Virus record (IMG/VR): IMGVR_UViG_3300025141_008896
Coordinates: 1-20,961 of that record
DNA from: a virus
DNA: 20,961 bases
Strand: one strand, 5' to 3'
This document shows positions 6,527 through 14,192 of the stretch, in pieces. Under the pieces are notes generated by a model. The model was not told where the DNA came from. It searched no databases and saw only the letters and a program-made list of their open reading frames with translations. The translations under genes were made by a program, and so were the position numbers. Every line of letters begins with the position of its first letter. Within the stretch, counting starts at the first letter, position 1.

Positions 6527-8421
6527 CAAATTTAAACGAACTAGGGCAAGAGATTTTTGAAACACGTTATGCCTACCCAGGCGAAACTAAATGGGCCGAA
6601 AGATCTAAAGCTATAGCTAAGGTGGTAGCCTCCGCTGAATCTGACGAGGAGAAAGAAAAAATTGAAAAAGCATTCTACGAAGTTGTGGGGTCTGGAGACT
6701 TTATCCCAGGTGGTCGAATCATTTTTGGTGCTGGTAGGAACCGTGGGAATCATAATCTACTTAATTGTTATGTTATTGTTCCTGAAGATTCGGTTGATTC
6801 TATCGGTAAGACGGTACAGGACATGTATAGAATATCTTGTGCTGGGGGTGGCGTGGGCTTTAATGTTTCAAAGATTCGACCCAAAGGAGATCATATTGGC
6901 AGCGTCCATAATTCTGCCCCCGGCTCTGTATCTGTACTTAAGATGATAAATGAGGTAGGGGAACACGTTAGAGCAGGAAAGAATCGTAGAACTGCTTTGA
7001 TGGGTATTCTGAATGTGACCCACCCAGACCTCCTCGATTTCCTGAGTGTTAAGCTAGACCAAGGAGAACTTAATAATTTCAATATTTCTGTAGCTATTAC
7101 GAATAGGTTTTTGGAAGCTATTGAGTTGGATGAAGATTGGTATTTCACCTTCAACAATAAGGAATATTACTCTTATGAGGTCCACAGAAAAACAAGCGCA
7201 GCCCAGGGAGAGATCATTCGGGTGATAGCTCAGGACGAGGAGGATGCCCTTGCCCGATCCGAGAATTTCCACAAGAAAAATTGGACAGATTGTTTTGAAG
7301 TAATTGGCCGTAAAGACATTAAGGCCAGAGACTTATGGGATATGATCTGGAAAAACTCTGTAGAATCTGGAGATCCAGGCATCTATAACATAGACTTTGC
7401 TAATAAATACACTAATGTCTCTTATTTTGAAAGCTTGGACTCGACTAATCCGTGCGGTGAAATATCCCTCCCCTCATACGGGAATTGTTGCCTTGGCAAT
7501 GTTAACCTTAGTAACATGGTGCTTGATGACTGTTCTGATCTTGATTGGAAACGGTTAGCTCGTACAGTCCGTACAGGTATTAGGTTTTTAGATAACGTAC
7601 TCACGGTAAATAAATTTCCAACCGACACTTGCAAGAGAGTCGGGGAGAGATCTCGTAGAATTGGATTGGGCGTAACTGGTCTGCATTATATGCTTATTAA
7701 ACTGGGAATAAAATACGGTAGTGAAAAGTGCTTAGAGTTTTTAGACCGACTATTCACTACCATACGAGATGAATCGTACAAGCAGTCTATTTATATCGCT
7801 AGGGACAAGAGCCCATTCTCAGAGTTTGATTACAAAAAATATTTAAATGAAGAATTTGCGAAGACGCTTCCTGCGCGTATTAGGATGCTTATCAAACGAT
7901 ACGGCATTAGAAACGCTGTTATGCTTACAATTCCTCCTTGTGGGACTATATCAATGCTCCATGGAGTATCGTCTGGCATTGAGCCTATCTTCTCTGCTAT
8001 GTATAACCGCAGGTATCGTCATACTAACATATGGAAGGAGCAATTAGTTGTCGATCCACTATTCAAAGAATGGTACAAAGAGGGCCGAGCGTTGGATAAC
8101 TTCGTCGGAGCCTACGATGTGGCCCCCGAAGATCATATTAGGGTACAAGCTACGGTCCAAAAGTACATGGATTCCTGCATCTCCAAAACCATCAACCTCT
8201 CCGCTGACACAGAACCTCAAGACTTTTCTCAAGCAGCGTTGGATTATGCTCCGTACCTCAAAGGGCTTACGGTTTATCGTGCTGGCTCTAAAGGGAATGA
8301 ACCGTTAGAAGCTATCCCGCTAACCGAGGATAACATTCGGAAGTACATGAAAGAGGAAAAGGAAGAAGCTGTGGCTGTAGGGGAAGCGTGTTCTCTGGCT
8401 GGAGGAGAGTGCGGTGCATAG
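6517..8421 (+). CDS. nrdJ: Adenosylcobalamin-dependent (class II) ribonucleotide reductase
   Basis: This 634-residue protein reduces ribonucleotides to deoxyribonucleotides by a radical mechanism. The active site N311-P-C313-G-E315 holds the thiyl Cys with its Asn and Glu partners. The redox pair is C84 (LLNCYV) and C324 (11 residues after C313, followed by LGNVNLS). The C-terminal C625 and C632 would re-reduce the pair and take electrons from thioredoxin or glutaredoxin. No partner small subunit (NrdB) is encoded nearby, and the CAGGGVGFN and GVTGLH segments match class II enzymes, so B12 dependence is the best reading. It is somewhat short for NrdJ. A charged segment at about residues 218-255 looks like an insertion. 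It overlaps gp46 by 10 bases and would supply dNTPs. Confidence 0.93.
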   Translation: MALANLNELGQEIFETRYAYPGETKWAERSKAIAKVVASAESDEEKEKIEKAFYEVVGSGDFIPGGRIIFGAGRNRGNHNLLNCYVIVPEDSVDSIGKTVQDMYRISCAGGGVGFNVSKIRPKGDHIGSVHNSAPGSVSVLKMINEVGEHVRAGKNRRTALMGILNVTHPDLLDFLSVKLDQGELNNFNISVAITNRFLEAIELDEDWYFTFNNKEYYSYEVHRKTSAAQGEIIRVIAQDEEDALARSENFHKKNWTDCFEVIGRKDIKARDLWDMIWKNSVESGDPGIYNIDFANKYTNVSYFESLDSTNPCGEISLPSYGNCCLGNVNLSNMVLDDCSDLDWKRLARTVRTGIRFLDNVLTVNKFPTDTCKRVGERSRRIGLGVTGLHYMLIKLGIKYGSEKCLEFLDRLFTTIRDESYKQSIYIARDKSPFSEFDYKKYLNEEFAKTLPARIRMLIKRYGIRNAVMLTIPPCGTISMLHGVSSGIEPIFSAMYNRRYRHTNIWKEQLVVDPLFKEWYKEGRALDNFVGAYDVAPEDHIRVQATVQKYMDSCISKTINLSADTEPQDFSQAALDYAPYLKGLTVYRAGSKGNEPLEAIPLTEDNIRKYMKEEKEEAVAVGEACSLAGGECGA

Positions 8422-9025
8422 AAGAAGCAACAGAGAATTAAATCATGATGCTTGGGAAATACTACACACCTTTCGATCACATGACGATATCTTTAAACGC
8501 TTTCCTAGAACAAAATTCAGATCACATTGGGTAGGAGCTAAGACAGGTTTTAATTTAACTCTTAAGAGAGTTAAGAAAGCTATTAGAGAGGCAGAGAATA
8601 CTCAAAAAATGGGAAGAAGATTATCTATTTCTGAGTTTGAGGCTTTAGAGGGGTATAAAATTAAAACCCCTTCCTTATCCTTCTTGAAAGACAGGGCTCT
8701 CGAAAAGTACGAGCAAGGTAAGAGGGATCACATTCAAAATATTGATAAAATGGCAGAATTAATTAAAACCGATCCTGATATATTTCCTCCCGCTATAAAG
8801 GTAGGGAATGTACAAACTGGAGGAAGAACTAGAGATGCTCTATGTAGGCTTGTATGGGGTTACGGCTATAACTTTATTGATGTGGACTTATCCAAGTACG
8901 GAGAAGGAAGCAAGAGTGCTACACGCAGAGTTAACTGGATGAAGGGCTCTCCTTCGGCTGGAGCTATTAGAGAGGCAGAATTATCTATGCTAGGGAAAAA
9001 GTTGCGAGGGAGTACTTTACTATGA
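8414..9025 (+). CDS. Unknown protein with possible ParB/Srx-like motif
   Basis: This 203-residue protein starts with GTG at 8414, overlapping nrdJ by 8 bases; no in-frame ATG lies near. The first 120 residues are charged and mostly helical. Residues 124-165 (F-P-P-A-I-K-V-G..., G136-G-R-T-R140, then W-G-Y-G-Y and I-D-V-D) resemble the core of the ParB/sulfiredoxin fold, where a G-x-x-R motif follows a P-x-x-V strand and precedes an A-x-x-x-x-G helix. The usual acidic or His residue in the DGxHR motif is absent, so enzymatic activity is doubtful. The C-terminal 40 residues are basic. It sits in the replication operon. A DNA-binding or nucleotide-binding accessory role is a guess, and the fold assignment is weak. 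Confidence 0.75.
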   Translation: MHRRSNRELNHDAWEILHTFRSHDDIFKRFPRTKFRSHWVGAKTGFNLTLKRVKKAIREAENTQKMGRRLSISEFEALEGYKIKTPSLSFLKDRALEKYEQGKRDHIQNIDKMAELIKTDPDIFPPAIKVGNVQTGGRTRDALCRLVWGYGYNFIDVDLSKYGEGSKSATRRVNWMKGSPSAGAIREAELSMLGKKLRGSTLL

Positions 9026-9474
9026 CCTACTATGAATGGGTTTGTCATGACTGTGAAGTGCTGTGGGAGGAAGACCACCCTATAGGTACGGCCCCTAAAA
9101 AAACTCCTTGTCCTGAGTGTGAAGAGTTACGAGAGAGGAATTGGGCAGGAGTTACTACCTTTCAAATGAAGGGAGATTGTCATACCAACCGAGTAAGAAT
9201 GAGAAAGTATCATACTGAGGGTATGGATAAGGATACTGCGGAAGAGTATTATGATGCAGCTATAAAAAGAACAGAGAAAGGATTAAGAACTGGGTGGCAG
9301 CACTACTCTAAAATTACTCCTAATATTGAGGTGCAACACGCAGCAGGGGCAATTACCAAAAGAACTGACCAAGAGGCAAAAAATGCAATGGAAAGGGCCA
9401 AACAAATGACAAAGGCTGTCTATAATGATAATGACATTGATATTTCCGAGACTCTCACACGCAAGCCCCAATAA
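9022..9474 (+). CDS. Zinc-ribbon protein (FmdB-like N terminus)
   Basis: This 150-residue protein begins with Y-x-W/Y-V-C8-x2-C11 and continues to C30-P-E-C33, a short zinc ribbon of the kind found in FmdB-like regulatory proteins (M-x-x-Y-E-Y-x-C-x-x-C). The remaining 110 residues are hydrophilic and helical, with a KYHTEGMDKDTAEEYYDAAIKRTEKG segment that looks like a small all-helical domain, and a polar tail. The start overlaps the preceding gene as ATGA (9022-9025), and the stop overlaps the helicase start as TAATG (9474), so translation is coupled on both sides. The zinc site is clear from the cysteines; its role beside the helicase, perhaps protein or nucleic acid contact, is unknown. 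Confidence 0.78.
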   Translation: MTYYEWVCHDCEVLWEEDHPIGTAPKKTPCPECEELRERNWAGVTTFQMKGDCHTNRVRMRKYHTEGMDKDTAEEYYDAAIKRTEKGLRTGWQHYSKITPNIEVQHAAGAITKRTDQEAKNAMERAKQMTKAVYNDNDIDISETLTRKPQ

Positions 9475-10775
9475 TGCAATACGATTTTAGTGACAACATC
9501 CAGAGAGGGATACTCTTTCTCTCTAAGTACAATAAAGATTTTTATCTTCAGATTTCGTCCCTAGTTAAGCCAGAGTATTTTGAATACCCTATCCACGCTA
9601 ACTTTTTTCAAGCTATTAAGAAGTATTATGAGGAGTATCATGATATTCCTAAGGACCTCCACCTCCTAGAGTGCATTAAAGAATATAAAGGAACAAAGGA
9701 GGATCTTTCGGACTACGACGATGAGATCCAGCGTATCAACAGTATGGACGCTTCCTGCATAGGACATACTGATTTCTTCTTAGATCTTATTGAGAAGTTT
9801 GCCCAACGAGCAGCAATGAAGGATGCTATTACCAATAGTATAGGGTTGCTTAAGGATGATAAGATGGGAGAGATTGAGGTTTTGGTTAGAGATGCCTTGT
9901 CTATTAACAGGAATGTTGATCTAGGCCAAGCTTATTTCAAGGGAGTATTAGAGAGGTTTGAGAGAAGCCTTAAAGATAATGCAGCGAATCGCTTCCCTCT
10001 AGTATTAGATACTCTTACCAAAGAATTAGATGGAGGACTCAGCCCGAAGGAGCTTGCGATGGTGGTGGCACCCCCTGGTGTTGGCAAAAGTTTATACTTA
10101 GTTAACCAGGGGGTCCATGCCCTTATGCAGAACAAAAAGGTACTCTACATTAGTTTGGAAATGAGCGAAGATAAGATTGCTGCTAGGTTTGATTCAGTAA
10201 TGACGCTTATAGGGCAGAAGAAACTTAAAAATAATTTGAGTCTCTTGCAAAAGAGGCTTGGCATTTTTAATGATAAGTTCCCAGAGGGTCAGTTAATGAT
10301 TAAGGAGTTCCCTACTGGGCTTGCCAATATTAATGATATAAGATCTCTCTTGGTGCAACTTCATAATTATGAGGATTTCATTCCTGATGTTATTCTAGTT
10401 GATTATCTTGAGCTTCTTCGCTCCACTAGGGATGGGTTAGCTGAATATCAAGCACAGCAACGGATCTCCGAGGAGCTTAGGGGTTTAGCGGTGGAAACAA
10501 ATGTGTTGCTTTGGACCGCTACTCAAACCAATAGACAAGGGAGATCAGTTAAATTAATTACGGATTCAGAACTTGCAGATGCATACGGTAAGATTAGGAC
10601 TTGTGATTTTGCAATCTCTCTCAATCAAACTGAGGAGGAGTTTGATGATGGTCAGATGAGATGTTATGTGATGAAGTCTAGGAATGGCAAGCAGAGGTTT
10701 GTTGTCCCCATGTCTGTAGACTACAATACTCTTACTATGAGTGAGTTGGATCCTTACGATAATGACGGAGAGTAA
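9474..10775 (+). CDS. Replicative DNA helicase, DnaB/T4 gp41-like
   Basis: This 433-residue protein has a DnaB-like N-terminal helical domain (residues about 5-110) followed by a RecA-fold helicase core. Walker A is A-P-P-G-V-G-K205-S, Walker B ends at V-D310 (ILVDYLELL), and a WTATQTNR segment with a sensor Gln follows. The end carries KSRNGKQ, the region that provides the arginine finger in hexameric helicases. Length, domain order and motif spacing fit DnaB and T4 gp41 and are too short for a fused primase, and no primase is visible in the window. It should unwind the fork 5' to 3' as a hexamer. The start overlaps the upstream stop by one base, and the next gene begins inside its final codons. 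Confidence 0.92.
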   Translation: MQYDFSDNIQRGILFLSKYNKDFYLQISSLVKPEYFEYPIHANFFQAIKKYYEEYHDIPKDLHLLECIKEYKGTKEDLSDYDDEIQRINSMDASCIGHTDFFLDLIEKFAQRAAMKDAITNSIGLLKDDKMGEIEVLVRDALSINRNVDLGQAYFKGVLERFERSLKDNAANRFPLVLDTLTKELDGGLSPKELAMVVAPPGVGKSLYLVNQGVHALMQNKKVLYISLEMSEDKIAARFDSVMTLIGQKKLKNNLSLLQKRLGIFNDKFPEGQLMIKEFPTGLANINDIRSLLVQLHNYEDFIPDVILVDYLELLRSTRDGLAEYQAQQRISEELRGLAVETNVLLWTATQTNRQGRSVKLITDSELADAYGKIRTCDFAISLNQTEEEFDDGQMRCYVMKSRNGKQRFVVPMSVDYNTLTMSELDPYDNDGE

Positions 10776-11142
10776 GCACATTTTTGATATAATTGCCGAT
10801 AACCCTAAGTTACAAACTGTTAATGGGGGCTGGGCAGACTTCTCAATTAAGATTACTTCAGGATTGCATACTAAAGCAGTTAACTGTTGGGGACTCTGTA
10901 ATTTTGATACTTATGAAATACAACTTGAAAAGAAAATGGAGGATGCTCCTGCTAGAGAAACTTTGCTTCATGAGATCTGCCATATGCTCCTTGAATTCTG
11001 TGGGTTAGGAGGGGGCGACGAAGAATCAGAAGAATCTATAAGCACTACCAATGAAAAGCTGACTATAACTATGTCCCGAGCGATGATTATGTTTGCTCGA
11101 TTGAACCCCGAACTTGCTAAGGAATTATTATGCCTAAATTAG
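10762..11142 (+). CDS. HExxH zinc metallopeptidase-like protein
   Basis: I start this gene at the ATG at 10762 (126 residues) rather than a GTG at 10741; both overlap the helicase. The zinc motif is H70-E71-I-C-H74, preceded by A-R-E-T-L-L, and an acidic cluster about 15-20 residues later (GGDEESEE) could supply a third ligand. The arrangement resembles SprT and ImmA/IrrE-type metallopeptidases, which phages often carry as small proteins near replication genes. The first 60 residues contain strands typical of the domain in front of the active helix (NCWGLCNFDTYEIQL). It could cleave a host regulator or trim a phage protein, but no target is visible. It overlaps the next gene by 13 bases. Confidence 0.75.
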   Translation: MTESKHIFDIIADNPKLQTVNGGWADFSIKITSGLHTKAVNCWGLCNFDTYEIQLEKKMEDAPARETLLHEICHMLLEFCGLGGGDEESEESISTTNEKLTITMSRAMIMFARLNPELAKELLCLN

Positions 11143-11576
11143 ATATTAATGAAATTGTTAACAACCTAGATATGGAGACATATAATGAGATATGTCAAAA
11201 CATTACTCGTATAGATAGAAGCAACATGGATGTAGAGCTTTCTCGCCATGCCAGCCACTACTCTTATTACTCTGCTATGCAGGACTTAGGTAAACGTAGG
11301 CTTGATGATGGAAATCTAGAGCTTACCATGTATATGGCTCAGACAAGAAAACTGAGGACAGAAGAGTGCGTGGGGAATACGAAGAAGCCTACTGCAAAGG
11401 ATCTTGACGATTATGTTCTTTCTCAAGATGAGTATCGCCGCCTCTCGCTTAAAGTGAATGAGTTAACTTTGAAGTATAATATGCTTCGTAGTCTGGTTCA
11501 AGCCTTAGGGCAGAAGAAAGACCTACTTGTTCAGTTGTCTGCTAACATGAGAGCAGAAAAAAACATTTATAGTTAA
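11130..11576 (+). CDS. Helical protein, possible UvsY-like recombination mediator
   Basis: This 148-residue protein is almost entirely helical and charged, with a central SRHASHYSYYSAMQDLG segment and a C-terminal helix (RSLVQALGQKKDLLVQLSANMRAE). T4 UvsY is a similar-sized helical protein with an aromatic YYSG region and a basic C-terminal helix, and it works with gp32, which here is encoded by the very next gene. The context (helicase, this gene, ssDNA-binding protein, with a gp46/47 pair upstream) fits a recombination mediator. Sequence identity to UvsY is not visible by eye, so the name is tentative. No UvsX/RecA recombinase lies in this window. It is the last gene before the ssb promoter and overlaps the upstream gene by 13 bases. 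Confidence 0.7.
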   Translation: MPKLDINEIVNNLDMETYNEICQNITRIDRSNMDVELSRHASHYSYYSAMQDLGKRRLDDGNLELTMYMAQTRKLRTEECVGNTKKPTAKDLDDYVLSQDEYRRLSLKVNELTLKYNMLRSLVQALGQKKDLLVQLSANMRAEKNIYS

Positions 11577-11602
11577 CTGAATTTGCCTATTGTGCCTATA
11601 AT
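11573..11602 (+). promoter_or_regulatory. Sigma-70-like promoter before the ssDNA-binding protein gene
   Basis: TTAACT (11573-11578, 4 of 6 to TTGACA) is followed after 18 bases by a perfect TATAAT (11597-11602). It lies in the 62-base gap upstream of the ssDNA-binding protein gene, one of only two plus-strand gaps longer than 50 bases. A separate promoter would let this abundant protein be made at higher level than the rest of the operon. A strong ribosome site (AAAGGAG, 11626-11632) lies 6 bases before the ATG. Confidence 0.55.
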
Positions 11603-11638
11603 AATTTAACCGCTTAACAAACTACAAAGGAGTTTATA

Positions 11639-12373
11639 ATGGCTATTGATCTAGAAAAAATTAAGGAAATCCATGCTAACCTTTCAGGTAAAGGTACTGG
11701 TGGAATGTCTGATACATTCCTGAAAATCGAAGAAGGAACGAATGCAGTTCGTGTCCTCCCTCCTAAAACAGAAGATGAGGACTTCTATGCTATGACTAAA
11801 CTGCATAGAATGCCTATGGCAGATGGCACCGTGAAGAATATTCATTGCCGTCAAGTTCATGGGGAACAATGCCCCATATGTAATCTTTATTACTCGCTCT
11901 GGAAAGAGCCGACAAAAGATGAAACCCTCGCCCGTCAAATCAAAGGGCGTGATCGTTACTACATGAATGTGGTTGATCGTGAAAGTGGAGAGGTTAAGAT
12001 TCTGTCTATCGGAATTATTCTCTTTAAGAAAATTATTGCTGCTATGGTCGATCCTGATTATGGTGACATCACTGATGCTGAAACAGGTCACGACTTTAAG
12101 ATCATTAAGATCATGGAAGGTCAATGGCCTAAATATGACCAGTCTGCTCCTCGTCCCAAGTCTACCCCCGCTGGTAGTGCAAAGGAAGTTTCGGGGTGGA
12201 TGGATTCTCTTCACGATATCCAGTCTCTTGTGAAACTGGAAGATTACGAGGAGCTTAAGCAGCTTGCAGACAGCACCAATCCTTTTGCTGCTGTTGAAAG
12301 GTCTGCTGATGATATTCGTCGCTCCGAAACTGAAGTAGGAGATGAGGATTATATGGAAAAATTACAATCATGA
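11639..12373 (+). CDS. Single-stranded DNA-binding protein, T4 gp32-like
   Basis: This 244-residue protein has an N-terminal basic-to-polar region, a central OB-fold-like body with a zinc site (C70, H74, C78-P-I-C81), and an acidic C-terminal tail (SETEVGDEDYMEKLQS). T4 gp32 has the same order: an N-terminal cooperativity segment, a zinc-containing OB core and an acidic tail that recruits other replication proteins. It would coat single-stranded DNA and help load helicase and recombinase. It has its own promoter and a strong AAAGGAG ribosome site, unlike its overlapping neighbours, consistent with the large amounts such a protein needs. The stop overlaps the next gene's start as ATGA (12370-12373). 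Confidence 0.85.
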   Translation: MAIDLEKIKEIHANLSGKGTGGMSDTFLKIEEGTNAVRVLPPKTEDEDFYAMTKLHRMPMADGTVKNIHCRQVHGEQCPICNLYYSLWKEPTKDETLARQIKGRDRYYMNVVDRESGEVKILSIGIILFKKIIAAMVDPDYGDITDAETGHDFKIIKIMEGQWPKYDQSAPRPKSTPAGSAKEVSGWMDSLHDIQSLVKLEDYEELKQLADSTNPFAAVERSADDIRRSETEVGDEDYMEKLQS

Positions 12374-12909
12374 AAAATATTATTCTAACACTCGCCTTCA
12401 CCGCTTTTTTGGGTGTAGGGCTTATATCCTGTACGGCTCTTGAAAGCGTTTTCGGAGAAGATACAGTACTTACTACCGCCGATCAACTTGAAGAAGGCGA
12501 AACAGGGACGGTAATACCCTGGTCACAACTTCCTGATGGAGTTAAGGATAAGATCCCTGAGGGGACCTCTCTGGTTATGGCGACCAAAGAGCAGCTTGTT
12601 ACTGACGCTGCTTATGTTCCTGTAGGGGGAATAGAAGATGGTGAAGATATGGGAGGTGCAATTGATGCTGTTTTTGGAATAGCTAGTACCTTTATTCCTG
12701 GGCTTGCAGCATGGGAAGGTATGGTTACTTTGTTTAGTAAGCGTAAGCGTAAACACTATGTACGAGCAGCCAAAGCTCTTATCCCTACGGATAAAAACAT
12801 GGACTTGGGTGGAGCGGTTGGAAGCCTAGCATCTGCGCTTGGCATTTCCCACTCTTCGGAAAATTCTGGTCAGGCATTTGATGACGATGTAAATGATGAA
12901 GTAGTCTAA
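12370..12909 (+). CDS. Lipoprotein with an internal hydrophobic segment
   Basis: This 179-residue protein has a clear lipoprotein signal: a short basic start, a hydrophobic run, then L18-I-S-C21. The residue after C21 is Thr, so outer membrane sorting would be expected in a Gram-negative host. Residues about 95-120 (GGAIDAVFGIASTFIPGLAAWEGMVTLF) are hydrophobic and are followed by a basic SKRKRKH, as at the cytoplasmic end of a transmembrane span; a Gly-rich end (GGAVGSLASALG) follows. A lipid anchor plus a membrane-spanning-like segment could fit an envelope, spanin- or holin-like role. It directly follows ssb (ATGA overlap) and is the last gene before the terminator. No family is recognised. 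Confidence 0.75.
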   Translation: MKNIILTLAFTAFLGVGLISCTALESVFGEDTVLTTADQLEEGETGTVIPWSQLPDGVKDKIPEGTSLVMATKEQLVTDAAYVPVGGIEDGEDMGGAIDAVFGIASTFIPGLAAWEGMVTLFSKRKRKHYVRAAKALIPTDKNMDLGGAVGSLASALGISHSSENSGQAFDDDVNDEVV

Positions 12910-12927
12910 CTAATTAGATTAAGAGAC

Positions 12928-12933
12928 TATAAT
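12928..12933 (+). promoter_or_regulatory. Possible -10 element (TATAAT) overlapping the terminator stem
   Basis: A perfect TATAAT sits at 12928-12933, its last three bases being the first of the terminator's left arm. No good -35 hexamer lies at the right distance (a 3 of 6 match at best). If active, transcription would begin near 12940, inside the stem, so the new RNA could not fold the terminator and would run into the glycan module starting at 12969. Confidence 0.25.
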
Positions 12934-12964
12934 ATGGGGAGCTTTCGGGCTCCTCATATTTTTT
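12931..12964 (+). terminator. Intrinsic (rho-independent) terminator of the replication operon
   Basis: A 12-base-pair stem (12931-12942 with 12949-12960, containing one G-U pair) closes a 6-base loop, TTTCGG, and runs directly into six Ts (12959-12964). It lies 21 bases after the lipoprotein stop and 4 bases before the first glycan gene, so it separates the two modules. Confidence 0.9.
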
Positions 12965-12968
12965 AACT

Positions 12969-14192
12969 ATGGATAAATTAAAGATACTGGTTTGCCCCGC
13001 CAATGAGGGAGGGTGTGCATATTATAGGGCTTGGTCCCCGTTTGCTAAGTTAGCGGAAAAATTTCCGGATCTAGTTGAAGTGAAATTTAACATGAACCCC
13101 CTTGGAATCGACACTAGTTCTGGGAAGTGGCAGGACAATTGGGATTTTGAGGACATGAAATGGTGTGATGTTATTATGACTCAAAACATTAGCAATTGGG
13201 GAGGGGAGTATACTTCTAGAATTGTAGGAAAAGCAAAAGAGTTTGGTAAGTTTGTCCATTACGATACCGATGATTTATTAACCGATCTTTACGAAGGCCA
13301 TCGACTGCGTGATGTGTATAAAGAAAAGGGATTGTCTGAGATGACCAAATTCATTTATCATCATGCTGACCTTGTAACGGTTACTCAAAGGAAGTTTGCC
13401 CAGAGGATTCAACAGTATTGCGGAAAAGTACTAGCTGTTGTTAAAAATTCAGTTGATTATACCCTGGAGTGCTGGAACCACCCAAAAGTCCCACCCAGAA
13501 AGAAGGGGCTTGTGCGTATTGGATGGGCAGGAGGGATTCACCATGAAGAAGATGTTAAAGAGTTTGCTGGAATCCCTCATTTTGTTAACCAACGAGTGGG
13601 AAGGGAGAATGTTGAATGGCATTTCTTTGGAAAGCCCCCTAAAACTGATGAAGCCACTGATGAGTGGCAACAAGACGTATGGAAGAATTATCAGAATACA
13701 TTGTTAAAAGGTTTTAAGGGGGAGAGGAATTATTTTATACACAATGCTTTATCAACAGATTCATATGGTTTTATTTTTAGCATGATGGACATAGCAATCG
13801 CCCCTCTTCAAATGAATGATTTTAATGATTCTAAGTCTGAGATTAAAGTTGCTGAATGTGGTCGATACAAAGTTCCTCTAGTAGCTTCCAATGTTGGTTG
13901 TTATGATGAGAGTATCATTAATGGTAAGACTGGATATCTTATTGAGCCTGACGCTCCTAAGGCCGAGTGGGTAAAAATTCTTACAAAAGTTATTAGAGAT
14001 AAAAAGCATAGAGAAGCTATGGGAGAGAGCTTACATGAACTTACAGAGCAGTATTTTGATTTAAATAAAGTCGTGGATCAACGGCTTAACCTGTATAAAG
14101 ATACGTTTGAACTTCTTGGAAGAGAAGATCTTGCTGAGAAACTTTGGGATATTGGAAGTTTGGAAGTTACGCCCCCTACACAATTATCATGA
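12969..14192 (+). CDS. GT-B-fold glycosyltransferase (GT4-like)
   Basis: This 407-residue protein has the GT-B layout. The N-terminal domain begins KILVCPANEGG and includes a HYDTDDLL segment. The C-terminal domain holds E291-I-K-V-A-E296, the donor-site pattern of GT4-type retaining transferases, followed by KVPLVASNVGCYDE and GKTGYLIEP. The last 60 residues are a helix resembling the closing helix of the fold. It would transfer a sugar from a nucleotide donor; donor and acceptor are unknown. It starts 4 bases after the terminator's T tract and lacks a clear ribosome site, so its expression depends on readthrough or an internal promoter. It overlaps the next gene as ATGA. Confidence 0.88.
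   Translation: MDKLKILVCPANEGGCAYYRAWSPFAKLAEKFPDLVEVKFNMNPLGIDTSSGKWQDNWDFEDMKWCDVIMTQNISNWGGEYTSRIVGKAKEFGKFVHYDTDDLLTDLYEGHRLRDVYKEKGLSEMTKFIYHHADLVTVTQRKFAQRIQQYCGKVLAVVKNSVDYTLECWNHPKVPPRKKGLVRIGWAGGIHHEEDVKEFAGIPHFVNQRVGRENVEWHFFGKPPKTDEATDEWQQDVWKNYQNTLLKGFKGERNYFIHNALSTDSYGFIFSMMDIAIAPLQMNDFNDSKSEIKVAECGRYKVPLVASNVGCYDESIINGKTGYLIEPDAPKAEWVKILTKVIRDKKHREAMGESLHELTEQYFDLNKVVDQRLNLYKDTFELLGREDLAEKLWDIGSLEVTPPTQLS

Noticed and set aside
11684-12214. Long minus-strand ORF (176 codons) inside the ssb gene
   Set aside because: It is antisense to a well-supported protein, has no ribosome site or recognisable motif, and its composition fits a shadow of the opposite strand.
14144-14188. Earlier ATG start for the DUF4422-like gene
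   Set aside because: It lies within the upstream glycosyltransferase; the ATGA overlap at 14189 matches the style of the neighbouring genes.
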